This document shows, piece by piece, positions 1 to 6,508 of a DNA stretch of 9,917 bases (position 1 is its first letter; each line of letters starts with the position of its first letter). Position numbers and translations under genes: made by a program. The notes under the pieces were generated by a model that ran no database searches, had not been told where the DNA came from, and saw nothing but the letters and a program-made list of their open reading frames with translations. This DNA is from Acidobacteriota bacterium (GTDB taxonomy: Bacteria; Acidobacteriota; UBA6911; RPQK01), in NCBI GenBank assembly GCA_003819755.1, contig RPQK01000225.1:1-9917 (forward strand). The letters run 5' to 3'.

Positions 1-34
1 AGCCGGGCGGGAGGTGCTGGAAAGAATTCAACGG

Positions 35-184
35 GGGTTGCAGCAGTGAGTTATCCACGAATTTCCGCGAACTTGAACTAATTTCCCGCGAATTAAGTTG
101 TCCACGAACCAACACGAGCCAACACGAACAAAACCCAATGTTCGTATTGGTTCGTGTTGGTTCGTGGATAACTCGCTGCAACCC
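35..184. repeat. Outer nested inverted repeat sharing its right arm with the inner palindrome
   Basis: Bases 35-60 pair with 162-184 over 23 positions, interrupted only by a 3-nt bulge (45-47). The right arm runs to the base before the kinase stop codon (185-187). Bases 162-168 are needed by both the outer and inner stems, so the two structures can compete. Between them (61-100) lie two similar segments, ATTTCCGCGAA at 61-71 and ATTTCCCGCGAA at 81-92. The layout looks like a composite of two repeat insertions or a larger decayed palindrome. Confidence 0.8.
101..168. repeat. Inner palindrome of a CGAA-type dispersed repeat, copy 1
   Basis: Bases 101-129 and 140-168 are inverted repeats of 29 nt that differ at two positions, around a 10-nt loop (130-139). 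The arm begins TCCACGAACCAACACGA, 17 nt identical to the arm of the copy at 6509-6583. The arm is made of near-tandem 10-bp units of the form CCAACACGAA. There is no run of T after the stem on either strand, so it is not a classical intrinsic terminator, although transcripts from either side would fold strongly. It resembles REP or MITE-like intergenic palindromes, but the family is not identified. Confidence 0.85.
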
Positions 185-1690
185 TCACTTCTCGCTGAGT
201 ATCTCCAGAATCACCGAATTCAATTCATCCCAAGGCAGGTCCTTCGAGACGTAGGCAATCGCGCCGGCTTCGCGCATCGCCCGTTCCATGTCCTCCCTTT
301 CATGCATCGACAGGGCGATAATCCGACAATCGGGCAACTCCGACTTAATACAGCGCGTCGCCTCTATACCGTTCATGGTCGGCATTGTAATGTCCATGAG
401 AATGACATCTGGCCTGAGCCGACGAGCCAGTTCAACCGCTGCCGCTCCGTCTCCGGCTCCGCCCACCACCTTGATCCGGCTGTTGCTTTCGAGCAGGTTG
501 GCCAGACCCTCTCTCAGGATTTCGTGGTCGTCCACGATTACTATTCTGATTGGTTGGTCTTCGGCGTCCGGAGCCGGGGGCGGCCGTTCGCCTGGCTGGT
601 CGCGGGGAGGCAGAAGCCCTGGAGCAAGCGGCGTCCTCAGGGGCACCGGGATGGACAGCGAGATTTCGCAGCCGCCTCCGGGCTCGCTGCGAATTTCGAG
701 CGCTCCCCCTGACAATTCCGAGCGTTGCTGAATATTGAACAGGCCAAATCCGCTGGGGCTGCGCACAATAACCTTACCAGCGTCAAATCCCGCGCCCTGG
801 TCCTTCACTACCAATTTCAAGAAACCGGGCGCTCCTGCACGGAGCTCCAGTGAAGCCTTCGGGACACCCGCGTGTTCGACGACGTTCATCAGCAGCTCGC
901 GGGCGGCCTGGAAGAGGAACAGCTTAGCGTCGTCCAGACGGGGCTCGGTTCCCGGTCCCACCGTCAGATCGACCGTCAGACCGTGCCCCTCCTCGAACTG
1001 CCGGCAGAGCCACTCCAGCCCTGCCGCCAAACCCCTTTCCTGCAAGATCGGAGGGCTCAGGCCAACGGCCACCGACCGGGCCTCGTCGATAGCGTCGTTG
1101 ATAAGACCCTCCAGTTGGCGCGTTTGCTCCGCCAGATCCGCGGGGGAACGGACGTATTGAAGTCCTCGGACCCGGAACTTGGCGGCGACCAGCAGCTGCT
1201 GAAGATGATCATGAAGAATCTGCGCCAGGCTGACCCTGGTTCGCTGCTCGGTGTGGCCCAGTTCCTCTACTAATTGGCGCAGCTCGTGGGCCCTTTTTTC
1301 CGCGGCAGCTGTTCTTTCGGCGACTCGTCGTTCCAGGCTCTCGTTTAACTCCTGCAAAGCCTGCTCGTGGTCTCGGTGGCTGATCTGACTCTTGAGGATG
1401 GTGAGACCTGTCGGCGAGGGATAGGCACGGACCTCGAATACGCCCCCGTCCATCGTCTCGTTAAAAAACACCGGGACTTGGGTCTCAAGCGCCTTACGGC
1501 ATCTGTTTTCCCACTCGGTTCCTGTCACGGACGGAAAAACGTCCCAGAAACCAAGGCCGATGAGGTCTTCGGGCTGGCGGTCCAGGCCGCGAGCCGCAGC
1601 CTCGTTCACATATTCCAAAACCCAGTTGCGGTCGACCGCGATGATCGCTTCAGCAACACGCCGGAAGATGTCGGAAAGTTGTGGCGCCAC
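185..1690 (-). CDS. PAS domain hybrid sensor histidine kinase with C-terminal receiver domain
   Basis: A 501-residue, probably cytoplasmic, two-component signalling protein. Residues about 5-105 form a PAS-like sensor, followed by a coiled-coil linker (about 108-150). A HisKA_3 (NarX/DesK-type) dimerisation domain follows, with phospho-acceptor His160 in ILHDHLQQLL. The HATPase_c domain has its N box around Asn269 (ELLMNVVEHAG), DQGAGFD at 297-303 and GFGLFN at 314-319. A proline-rich linker (about 350-380) leads to a NarL-like receiver (381-501) with Asp387/Asp388, phospho-Asp433 in LMDITMP, Ser461 and Lys483. No transmembrane segment is seen, so the PAS domain probably senses an internal signal. 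The receiver type is normally joined to a LuxR helix-turn-helix, but here the protein ends after the last receiver helix, so output must pass to a partner that is not in the window. The start is GTG; the frame is open only 10 codons further upstream and has no ATG. The ribosome site is weak. Confidence 0.9.
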   Translation of the reverse strand: MAPQLSDIFRRVAEAIIAVDRNWVLEYVNEAAARGLDRQPEDLIGLGFWDVFPSVTGTEWENRCRKALETQVPVFFNETMDGGVFEVRAYPSPTGLTILKSQISHRDHEQALQELNESLERRVAERTAAAEKRAHELRQLVEELGHTEQRTRVSLAQILHDHLQQLLVAAKFRVRGLQYVRSPADLAEQTRQLEGLINDAIDEARSVAVGLSPPILQERGLAAGLEWLCRQFEEGHGLTVDLTVGPGTEPRLDDAKLFLFQAARELLMNVVEHAGVPKASLELRAGAPGFLKLVVKDQGAGFDAGKVIVRSPSGFGLFNIQQRSELSGGALEIRSEPGGGCEISLSIPVPLRTPLAPGLLPPRDQPGERPPPAPDAEDQPIRIVIVDDHEILREGLANLLESNSRIKVVGGAGDGAAAVELARRLRPDVILMDITMPTMNGIEATRCIKSELPDCRIIALSMHEREDMERAMREAGAIAYVSKDLPWDELNSVILEILSEK

Positions 1691-1815
1691 AGGGGCATAC
1701 CCGGTTTCTTGAGCAGAACATCAACCCGGCACCGTCACTCCAAAATCAGACGGGGCGCGAGCGACATATGCTACGACCTTAGCAAAATGGAACAAAATTG
1801 TCCAAGTCCGGACCC

Positions 1816-1846
1816 TTAGGTTTTGGCCGTGCCTCAGCGCTATAAT
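1816..1846 (+). promoter_or_regulatory. Sigma70-like promoter of the MBL-fold gene
   Basis: The -10 box is a perfect TATAAT at 1841-1846, 31 bp before the ATG at 1878. The -35 region is poor: the nearest candidate is TTAGGT at 1816-1821, with a long 19-bp spacer. The weak -35 suggests low basal activity or dependence on an activator, which is an inference. Confidence 0.55.
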
Positions 1847-1864
1847 CAACTGCCTGCAGAAATT

Positions 1865-1869
1865 GGAGG
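1865..1869 (+). promoter_or_regulatory. Shine-Dalgarno site fixing the MBL-fold gene start
   Basis: GGAGG lies 8 nt before the ATG at 1878. It overlaps the in-frame TTG at 1863, so that TTG cannot be the natural start and the ATG is preferred. Confidence 0.85.
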
Positions 1870-1877
1870 AAAAGACA

Positions 1878-2705
1878 ATGGAAAGACGGGTCTCCTCTCG
1901 TTATCCGGCCGTCTGGGTGATGCTGGCCGTTTTGGCGCTGTTCGCCTGCCTCCCGGAAACCGCAAACACCGCCGGGCCTGACCCCTTGTCCGTGACCGTG
2001 CTCTACGACAACATTCCGTTCGAAAAGAACCTTCAGACTCACTGGGGCTTCTCCTGCCTGGTTCAGAAAGGTTCGACTCGAGTGCTGTTTGACACCGGCG
2101 CACAAGGGGAAACACTCCTGGGCAACCTGAAGAAGCTAAACGTCGACCTCACCCCTCTCGATGCGATCGTCTTCTCTCACATCCACAACGATCACACAGG
2201 CGGGTACAGCGGACTGAAGGCCGAGCTGGTGACCGATCCTCCGGTCTACGTCCTGAAGTCTTTTCCAGCCGAATTCAAACAGCAGGTCAAAGCGATTGAA
2301 GTGAGCGACCCGATCATCTTTCCCGATACCGATTTCCGAACGACGGGCGAGGTTCCCGGACAGCCGGTCAACGAGCAGGCATTAATCGTAAGGACGCCGC
2401 GCGGGCTGGTCGTAGTAACGGGCTGCGCCCACCCCGGGATCGTGAATCTCTTGCGCCGGGCGACAGAAGTGAGCGGAGAGAAGATCCACCTGGTCATCGG
2501 AGGATTTCACCTTCTCCAGACTCCAACTGCCGAGGTGGAACAAATCGTCAGGCAATTCCGGAGTCTCGGCGTCGAACGAGTCGCCCCAAGCCACTGCACC
2601 GGCGAGGCGGCCATCGGAGTCTTCAGGAAGGCCTACGGCACTAACTTCGTCGAAAGCGGAGTTGGAAAGATCCTGCAGATCGACACCTCATCCACGTCCA
2701 ACTGA
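1878..2705 (+). CDS. Exported MBL-fold metallo-hydrolase (COG1237-like)
   Basis: A 275-residue metallo-beta-lactamase-fold protein. The N-terminus has a basic stretch, a hydrophobic core at about 11-23 and Cys24, reading as a signal peptide or possibly a lipoprotein signal (LFAC is an imperfect lipobox). The metal site is SHIHNDHTGG (His101, His103, Asp105, His106). TGCAHPG (His185), GGFHLL (His211) and SHCTGE (His239) follow. This set matches the MJ0296/COG1237 subgroup, whose members are often annotated as related to 7,8-dihydropterin-6-methyl-4-(beta-D-ribofuranosyl)-aminobenzene 5'-phosphate synthase. That annotation is a poor guide to substrate here, since a bacterial exported protein is unlikely to make a methanopterin precursor. 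A zinc- or iron-dependent hydrolase of an unknown envelope or periplasmic substrate is the safe call. It is transcribed alone, convergent with the STAND gene and divergent from the hybrid kinase. Confidence 0.88.
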   Translation: MERRVSSRYPAVWVMLAVLALFACLPETANTAGPDPLSVTVLYDNIPFEKNLQTHWGFSCLVQKGSTRVLFDTGAQGETLLGNLKKLNVDLTPLDAIVFSHIHNDHTGGYSGLKAELVTDPPVYVLKSFPAEFKQQVKAIEVSDPIIFPDTDFRTTGEVPGQPVNEQALIVRTPRGLVVVTGCAHPGIVNLLRRATEVSGEKIHLVIGGFHLLQTPTAEVEQIVRQFRSLGVERVAPSHCTGEAAIGVFRKAYGTNFVESGVGKILQIDTSSTSN

Positions 2706-2731
2706 ACCGAACGGGTGTTGCCGGCAAAGGA
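2706..2731. other. Short gap between convergent genes
   Basis: Only 26 bp separate the stop codons of the MBL-fold and STAND genes. The 10-bp palindrome TTGCCGGCAA (2718-2727) is present but has no loop and no T tract, so no intrinsic terminator can be called. The two transcripts probably overlap at their 3' ends. Confidence 0.5.
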
Positions 2732-5700
2732 TCAGGACGGGAGCCGGACCGTCTGGGTGACCGGGGGCGGCGCTGGGATGTCTCCGGCTACCCGCTCAAT
2801 CGCTTCCAGCACTTCACCCGTAGGCTTTGCGGCAAGAAGCAGGCGAGCGAGCACCGTGTCCAGGACGGTGGCACTCGCCGACGCGAGGGGCACTAGACGC
2901 CGGATCCCCGCAATCCGTTCTTCGTCGGTCAAAGTGGGCTCGACAAGCAACTCCACGGAGATGCGGGCTGTCAACTGAGTGGCAAAACCGGGATCCGGCA
3001 CTCTGACTTCCTCGTCCGCCGGTAGCTCGTCAGTAGGCGCCCAACGCCGGCCGTTCAGGCGCACGAGCTCTTCGATCGGCTGGTGATACAGCTTGGCGAG
3101 TTCGAACAGAGTTTTGGGATGTGGGATCTGGCCGTTAGTCGAAGCCCGGGCCTCATACCGTTCACTGACCCTGTGGATGGTTGCGAAGTCTGCTGCCGAT
3201 GGATCCTCGATCAGCCGCGTGGTAATTTTCGGGATGTCAAATCCTTCTGGGTCCCACCATTTGAACATTGTGTTCAACCGCGCCGTTTGACGCGCGCAGA
3301 ACGATTCCTCTTGAATATTGTGGGCCGCTCGCAAGGCCTGGTCCAACGCCCTCTGCAGGGCGTCTCCTCCCTTCCCGCAGGTGCGTATCGTCTCCGCGAG
3401 GTTCAGACAAGCCGGTGATTGGAAGCCGGCAAAGCCGTACGGTAAGGTTTCGGCGGTCGAGAGGGCGTCGGACACGAACTGTTCCATTCCCGGGACGAGT
3501 GTCGCAGCTTGCGCTAACCCGGCCAGGCGGCGTTTGTAAAATCCCCAGGAATCGCTTCCGGGGCCCAAGTTCCGAGCCTCCTCGACGGCCCCTGCGATAC
3601 GGTTGGAGAACTCCGACCGCGCACCCGGCTTCCCTTCCCGCGCCCTCAGCGACAGCACCGCGGTGGGCAATGCTTCCTGAAACTCGGCACTGCTGCCTGC
3701 CAGCGCAGAAACGGCGATTTCCGGCAACATCTCTCGGACCCAATTCTGATCCGGGTGTCGAAGCACTGATTCGAGCAGCACCCAGAGAGAAGCCTGGCGG
3801 TAGTGCACGTATTGATAGCCGGTGTGAACACTCAAATACTGCCGAAGGAAACGGTCACCGTTGTCCGCGTGGTGGGCCGCTGCGAAAGAGACCAGCAGCG
3901 GACCATCGTGTCTGGCGAGGAATTTTCCAGACCCTTCTTCCTCAGAGGAGGGAGGCTGTAACCCACGAGACAAAGACAACTCGTTCGTCAGTAGCTCGCC
4001 GCTGCCGATGTACTCGACCAGAGCTCCCGTGAAGAATTCGTCGCGCGCTTTCGGTAGCGGCTCTAAGAGTGGAAGTGCCTGGGACCTGATCGCCGCATCG
4101 ACCCTGGCGGCGAGGCACTTGAGAGTCGGACTGTCAGATCGGCCCTCTGCAACCGAGTCGCGCAAACTCAGAGCGTCGCTAATGTTGGTTTGAGCGGCAA
4201 GCCAGGCAAAAATCAAGCGCACCGCGTTCCGCCAGTCTGGATTGAGATCAAACAGGTCCGCGCGCCGGGCCGCCTCGGTCGCCTGCCCTTGGCGTGCCAG
4301 GTCAAACAACGGCTCGGGCCGCAGTTCGTTGCGACGAAAAGCAACCAGGCCAAGCGCCGCCTCGATGACCAGCGGAATCGCGCGCTCAGAATCGCACCAC
4401 GCCGCTGACCGCACGGCGCGCTGCACGTCTAGCTGCAGCGATGAAAGATCACCGATTCTCTGTTTGTGCTCGCTCTGGTAACCCGGGTCGAGCACCAGTC
4501 GGACCAGGCTCTCAACCCGAACTGAATCTTCGCCGTCTTCGGAGAGTGCCGACTCCGCAACGTGCGTGGCCACGTGGAGTAGGGCGTACGAGTCCCATTT
4601 CTTCCAGACTGACGCTCCATTGTGAAGCGAGTGGTAATAACCGGCAATGGCGGCGTGCATGTCGGGAGCCCTGATTAACCTCTCGTGGACTACGAAATCG
4701 TTGAGAGATTTGTGGAACAAGCGAAAAGGCCCGTCAGGCCTTTTACCGTTCAAGTATTGCCCCAGCATCTCCACCGGCTGGTCGACCTCTTTTTTAGCGA
4801 TGCGCTCCAGCTGTTTGCTCGTCAGCCCCTGGCCCTGGGCAACGGTTATCAGGCCCAGAACCGGACGGATGGTGGCGAACCACGTGTCGCGGTTCACTGC
4901 GATCTCGCGCTCGAAATTCTCCCGGTAATAGCCGGCGAGGCCGTCAGGCAGATGAACCTTCTCGGGATCGAAATCGGCCGGAAATGTAGCAGCCATGTCC
5001 TTAAGCAGCAGGTGGGCATACAAGAACTGACCGCTCGCAGCTTCGCCAATGCGCTCGGCCAGCCTGGTCCGGCCAGCGCTTTCCAGAGCGGAAAGCCGGG
5101 CGTAGCTGTACTGCCTGATGGAATCCTGGTCGCTGGGCTCGTCTTCGGAAAGGTCGATTGATCGCGACCCGGACAGAGGGTCGAGCACGCGGGAATGGCG
5201 GCGGGTGGTGGCGAGGAATCGGCAGGGTGTTGGCATGTCACCCATACGCTTGAGCATCTGCACGAGATTGGCACCACGGTAATTCAACGCTTCGTCAAGC
5301 GCATCGACGATGATCAGCGTGCGTTTGCTGTAACCAGCTTTGTAGAGCGATATCAATGGAGCGCGGAGCACTCGGTCGAAGGTTACGTCGTCGGTCAGAT
5401 CACCGAGTTCGAGATGAAGTACAACGCCCGTTATATTAGCGCCCGCCTCGGCAGTTTGGACCTCGATCTTGGAGCCAAGATTGATGATCTTGGCTCGATC
5501 CGAGACAGAGGCGACCACATGCTCGGCGAACTTCTCCACGACGCCAGCCAACTGCTCAGCCACATTTTGCGCAAAGTCCCTGGGAGAATTGAAACTGGTG
5601 GAACGGCAGAAGTGAGCGGCACCGACCGCAGTACGCAAACGGGCGAGCATCTCGGCATCAGCCGGATTGGAAGGCACTGGACCGAGGCCAGCCAGCCACG

Positions 5701-5857
5701 CGGAGACCATGCTCTTGCCCGAACCCGGCTTACCCACGATAAGAAGGAGCCGTTCGTCGGTGTTCTCGAGCCAGTCAAGTATTCTCGGTAGAATCCAGCG
5801 GCGCCCCGTGAACTCGTGAATGTTCTGAGCGACTTTCTCCGGCACTTGTGGAATCAT
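2732..5857 (-). CDS. STAND-class NACHT-type NTPase with long helical C-terminal region
   Basis: A 1041-residue P-loop NTPase. The domain starts at once: FTGRRW at 16-21, Walker A GKPGSGKS at 42-49, HFCRS around 82-86 (frequent in the WD40-associated NACHT group), Walker B LIIVDALDEA at 181-190 and FLATTRR at 214-220. Family-like segments follow: YRENFERE, PVLGLI, LFHKSLNDF and a histidine-rich helical region. From about residue 430 to 900 the protein looks alpha-helical and repeat-like, without WD40 or clear TPR consensus. Residues about 909-954 resemble a LysM fold. STAND proteins oligomerise on sensing a ligand and drive an effector, in antiphage defence or signalling. No effector domain is fused here and the N-terminus is too short to hold one. 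ATG at 5857 has GGAGA 5 nt upstream. The gene lies 72 nt downstream of tRNA-Gln and may be partly read from its promoter. The role is inferred. Confidence 0.85.
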   Translation of the reverse strand: MIPQVPEKVAQNIHEFTGRRWILPRILDWLENTDERLLLIVGKPGSGKSMVSAWLAGLGPVPSNPADAEMLARLRTAVGAAHFCRSTSFNSPRDFAQNVAEQLAGVVEKFAEHVVASVSDRAKIINLGSKIEVQTAEAGANITGVVLHLELGDLTDDVTFDRVLRAPLISLYKAGYSKRTLIIVDALDEALNYRGANLVQMLKRMGDMPTPCRFLATTRRHSRVLDPLSGSRSIDLSEDEPSDQDSIRQYSYARLSALESAGRTRLAERIGEAASGQFLYAHLLLKDMAATFPADFDPEKVHLPDGLAGYYRENFEREIAVNRDTWFATIRPVLGLITVAQGQGLTSKQLERIAKKEVDQPVEMLGQYLNGKRPDGPFRLFHKSLNDFVVHERLIRAPDMHAAIAGYYHSLHNGASVWKKWDSYALLHVATHVAESALSEDGEDSVRVESLVRLVLDPGYQSEHKQRIGDLSSLQLDVQRAVRSAAWCDSERAIPLVIEAALGLVAFRRNELRPEPLFDLARQGQATEAARRADLFDLNPDWRNAVRLIFAWLAAQTNISDALSLRDSVAEGRSDSPTLKCLAARVDAAIRSQALPLLEPLPKARDEFFTGALVEYIGSGELLTNELSLSRGLQPPSSEEEGSGKFLARHDGPLLVSFAAAHHADNGDRFLRQYLSVHTGYQYVHYRQASLWVLLESVLRHPDQNWVREMLPEIAVSALAGSSAEFQEALPTAVLSLRAREGKPGARSEFSNRIAGAVEEARNLGPGSDSWGFYKRRLAGLAQAATLVPGMEQFVSDALSTAETLPYGFAGFQSPACLNLAETIRTCGKGGDALQRALDQALRAAHNIQEESFCARQTARLNTMFKWWDPEGFDIPKITTRLIEDPSAADFATIHRVSERYEARASTNGQIPHPKTLFELAKLYHQPIEELVRLNGRRWAPTDELPADEEVRVPDPGFATQLTARISVELLVEPTLTDEERIAGIRRLVPLASASATVLDTVLARLLLAAKPTGEVLEAIERVAGDIPAPPPVTQTVRLPS

Positions 5858-5929
5858 GGCCGTCTCCGAATTGAGTGGGATAATTCAGGATAATACGAGA
5901 GAAGCGGGCACTTCCAGTGATCGGGAATT

Positions 5930-6003
5930 TGGCTGGGGGACAGGGATTCGAACCCCGATAGCGTGGTCCAGAGCCACGAGTGTTGCCGTTACACCATCCC
6001 CCA
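5930..6003 (-). tRNA. tRNA-Gln (anticodon CTG)
   Basis: A 74-nt cloverleaf on the minus strand with encoded CCA. The acceptor stem is TGGGGGA paired with TCCCCCA, with discriminator G as in other glutamine tRNAs. The D arm is GTG...CAC. The anticodon arm is CGTGG/CCACG with loop CTCTGGA, giving anticodon CTG for codon CAG. The T arm is CGGGG/CCCTG with loop TTCGAAT. The U1-A72 first pair and G73 are known glutamine identity features. The gene lies 65 nt after the atpC stop, with its own promoter in that gap. The STAND gene follows in the same direction. Confidence 0.97.
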
Positions 6004-6026
6004 GCAATGAGAGGCGGGCAGGAAGG

Positions 6027-6055
6027 ATTATACCAAATCCGGCCCAAGCTGCGAA
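6027..6055 (-). promoter_or_regulatory. Sigma70-like promoter of tRNA-Gln
   Basis: On the minus strand the -35 box TTCGCA (6055-6050) and the perfect -10 box TATAAT (6032-6027) are 17 bp apart, and TTTGG precedes the -10 box. Transcription would start near 6020, about 17 nt before the mature tRNA 5' end. No terminator is visible between the tRNA and the STAND gene, so this promoter may also supply the STAND transcript. Confidence 0.75.
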
Positions 6056-6068
6056 ATTCGCTTTTTGC

Positions 6069-6497
6069 TCAGGCCGCGCGGCTTTGAGCGCCGGCCACTT
6101 CCAGCCGCGTGTTCGCCTTTTCAAGCGAAATCACCGCCTGTTCGTAGTCGACATCGGGACTCTTTGACCGCAGCAGTTTCTCGGCTTCTTCCTTCTTTTG
6201 ACGCGCCCGCGGAACGTCGATTTCGTCGGGTCTCTCAATCATCTCCGCGAGGACGGAAACGCGATCCGGCAAAACCTCGACGAAGCCCCAGCTGCAGAAG
6301 AGCCGCACTTCCTCGTCGCCTGACCGGTAGCTAATGATGCCGATACGGAGCTCGGACAGGAGCGGAGCATGCCCGGGCAAAATACCCAGGTAGCCGGTTA
6401 TGGCTGGAACAGTCACAGCTCCAACTTCCCCCCGAAAGAAAAATCGATCAGGGGTGACGATTTCGAGGTGAATTGACTTAGGCAATGCTTCCGGCAT
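6069..6497 (-). CDS. atpC: F1F0 ATP synthase subunit epsilon
   Basis: A 142-residue epsilon subunit of the F1 central stalk, which joins gamma to the c-ring and can inhibit ATP hydrolysis. The N-terminal beta-sandwich begins HLEIVTPDRFFFRGEV and holds the typical GYLGILPGHAPLLSEL and the SWGFVEVLPDRVSVLAE segment. The C-terminal helical pair (about residue 92 on) is intact. The length is normal. The ATG at 6497 is chosen because the family homology starts there. The frame runs on to a GTG at 6527, but those codons lie inside the palindromic repeat and encode nothing family-like. The ribosome site is weak (GGGA just before the ATG) and sits about 5 nt from the base of a very stable hairpin. 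It is the last gene of the atpA-G-D-C order. Confidence 0.96.
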   Translation of the reverse strand: MPEALPKSIHLEIVTPDRFFFRGEVGAVTVPAITGYLGILPGHAPLLSELRIGIISYRSGDEEVRLFCSWGFVEVLPDRVSVLAEMIERPDEIDVPRARQKKEEAEKLLRSKSPDVDYEQAVISLEKANTRLEVAGAQSRAA

Positions 6498-6508
6498 ATT
6501 TCCCGATC

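Larger units (their letters stand above)
1..184. other. Intergenic region downstream of the hybrid kinase gene
   Basis: No convincing gene is seen here. Bases 1-34 hold nothing recognisable. Bases 35-184 are almost entirely repeat: a left block of irregular units of about 10 bp ending in CGAA (51-130) and a right block that pairs with it. Short plus-strand reading frames start in this region, but they have no family features and run antisense to the kinase gene. Confidence 0.7.
1691..1877. other. Divergent intergenic region between kinase and MBL-fold genes
   Basis: This 187-bp region separates the two divergent starts and must hold the promoters of both. A good -10 box for the plus-strand gene is visible at 1841-1846. 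No convincing promoter was found for the kinase on the minus strand. A small palindrome, ACAA-AA-TTGT, lies at 1792-1801, about 45 bp upstream of the plus-strand -10 box. It could be an operator, but nothing identifies a regulator. Confidence 0.5.

Noticed and set aside
101..168. CRISPR array or CRISPR-like repeats
   Set aside because: The units are contiguous palindrome arms of about 10 bp without unique spacers of regular length, and no cas gene is present.
101..168. Intrinsic terminator after the kinase gene
   Set aside because: The stem is long, but neither strand has a U tract after it, so only a repeat is called. Rho-dependent termination or a processing role cannot be excluded.
1908..2758. 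Shared 12-mer CCGTCTGGGTGA in the MBL gene start region and near the STAND 3' end
   Set aside because: It lies inside two unrelated coding regions with no similarity in the flanks. A single 12-mer match fits chance or codon bias and gives no duplication boundary.
5195..5791. Plus-strand open frame of 198 residues within the STAND gene
   Set aside because: It is antisense to the NACHT core, where the minus strand has clear Walker motifs. It has no domain or ribosome site.
5930..6003. Attachment site duplication of the tRNA 3' end
   Set aside because: I looked for a second copy of the T-arm and acceptor sequence in the window and found none.
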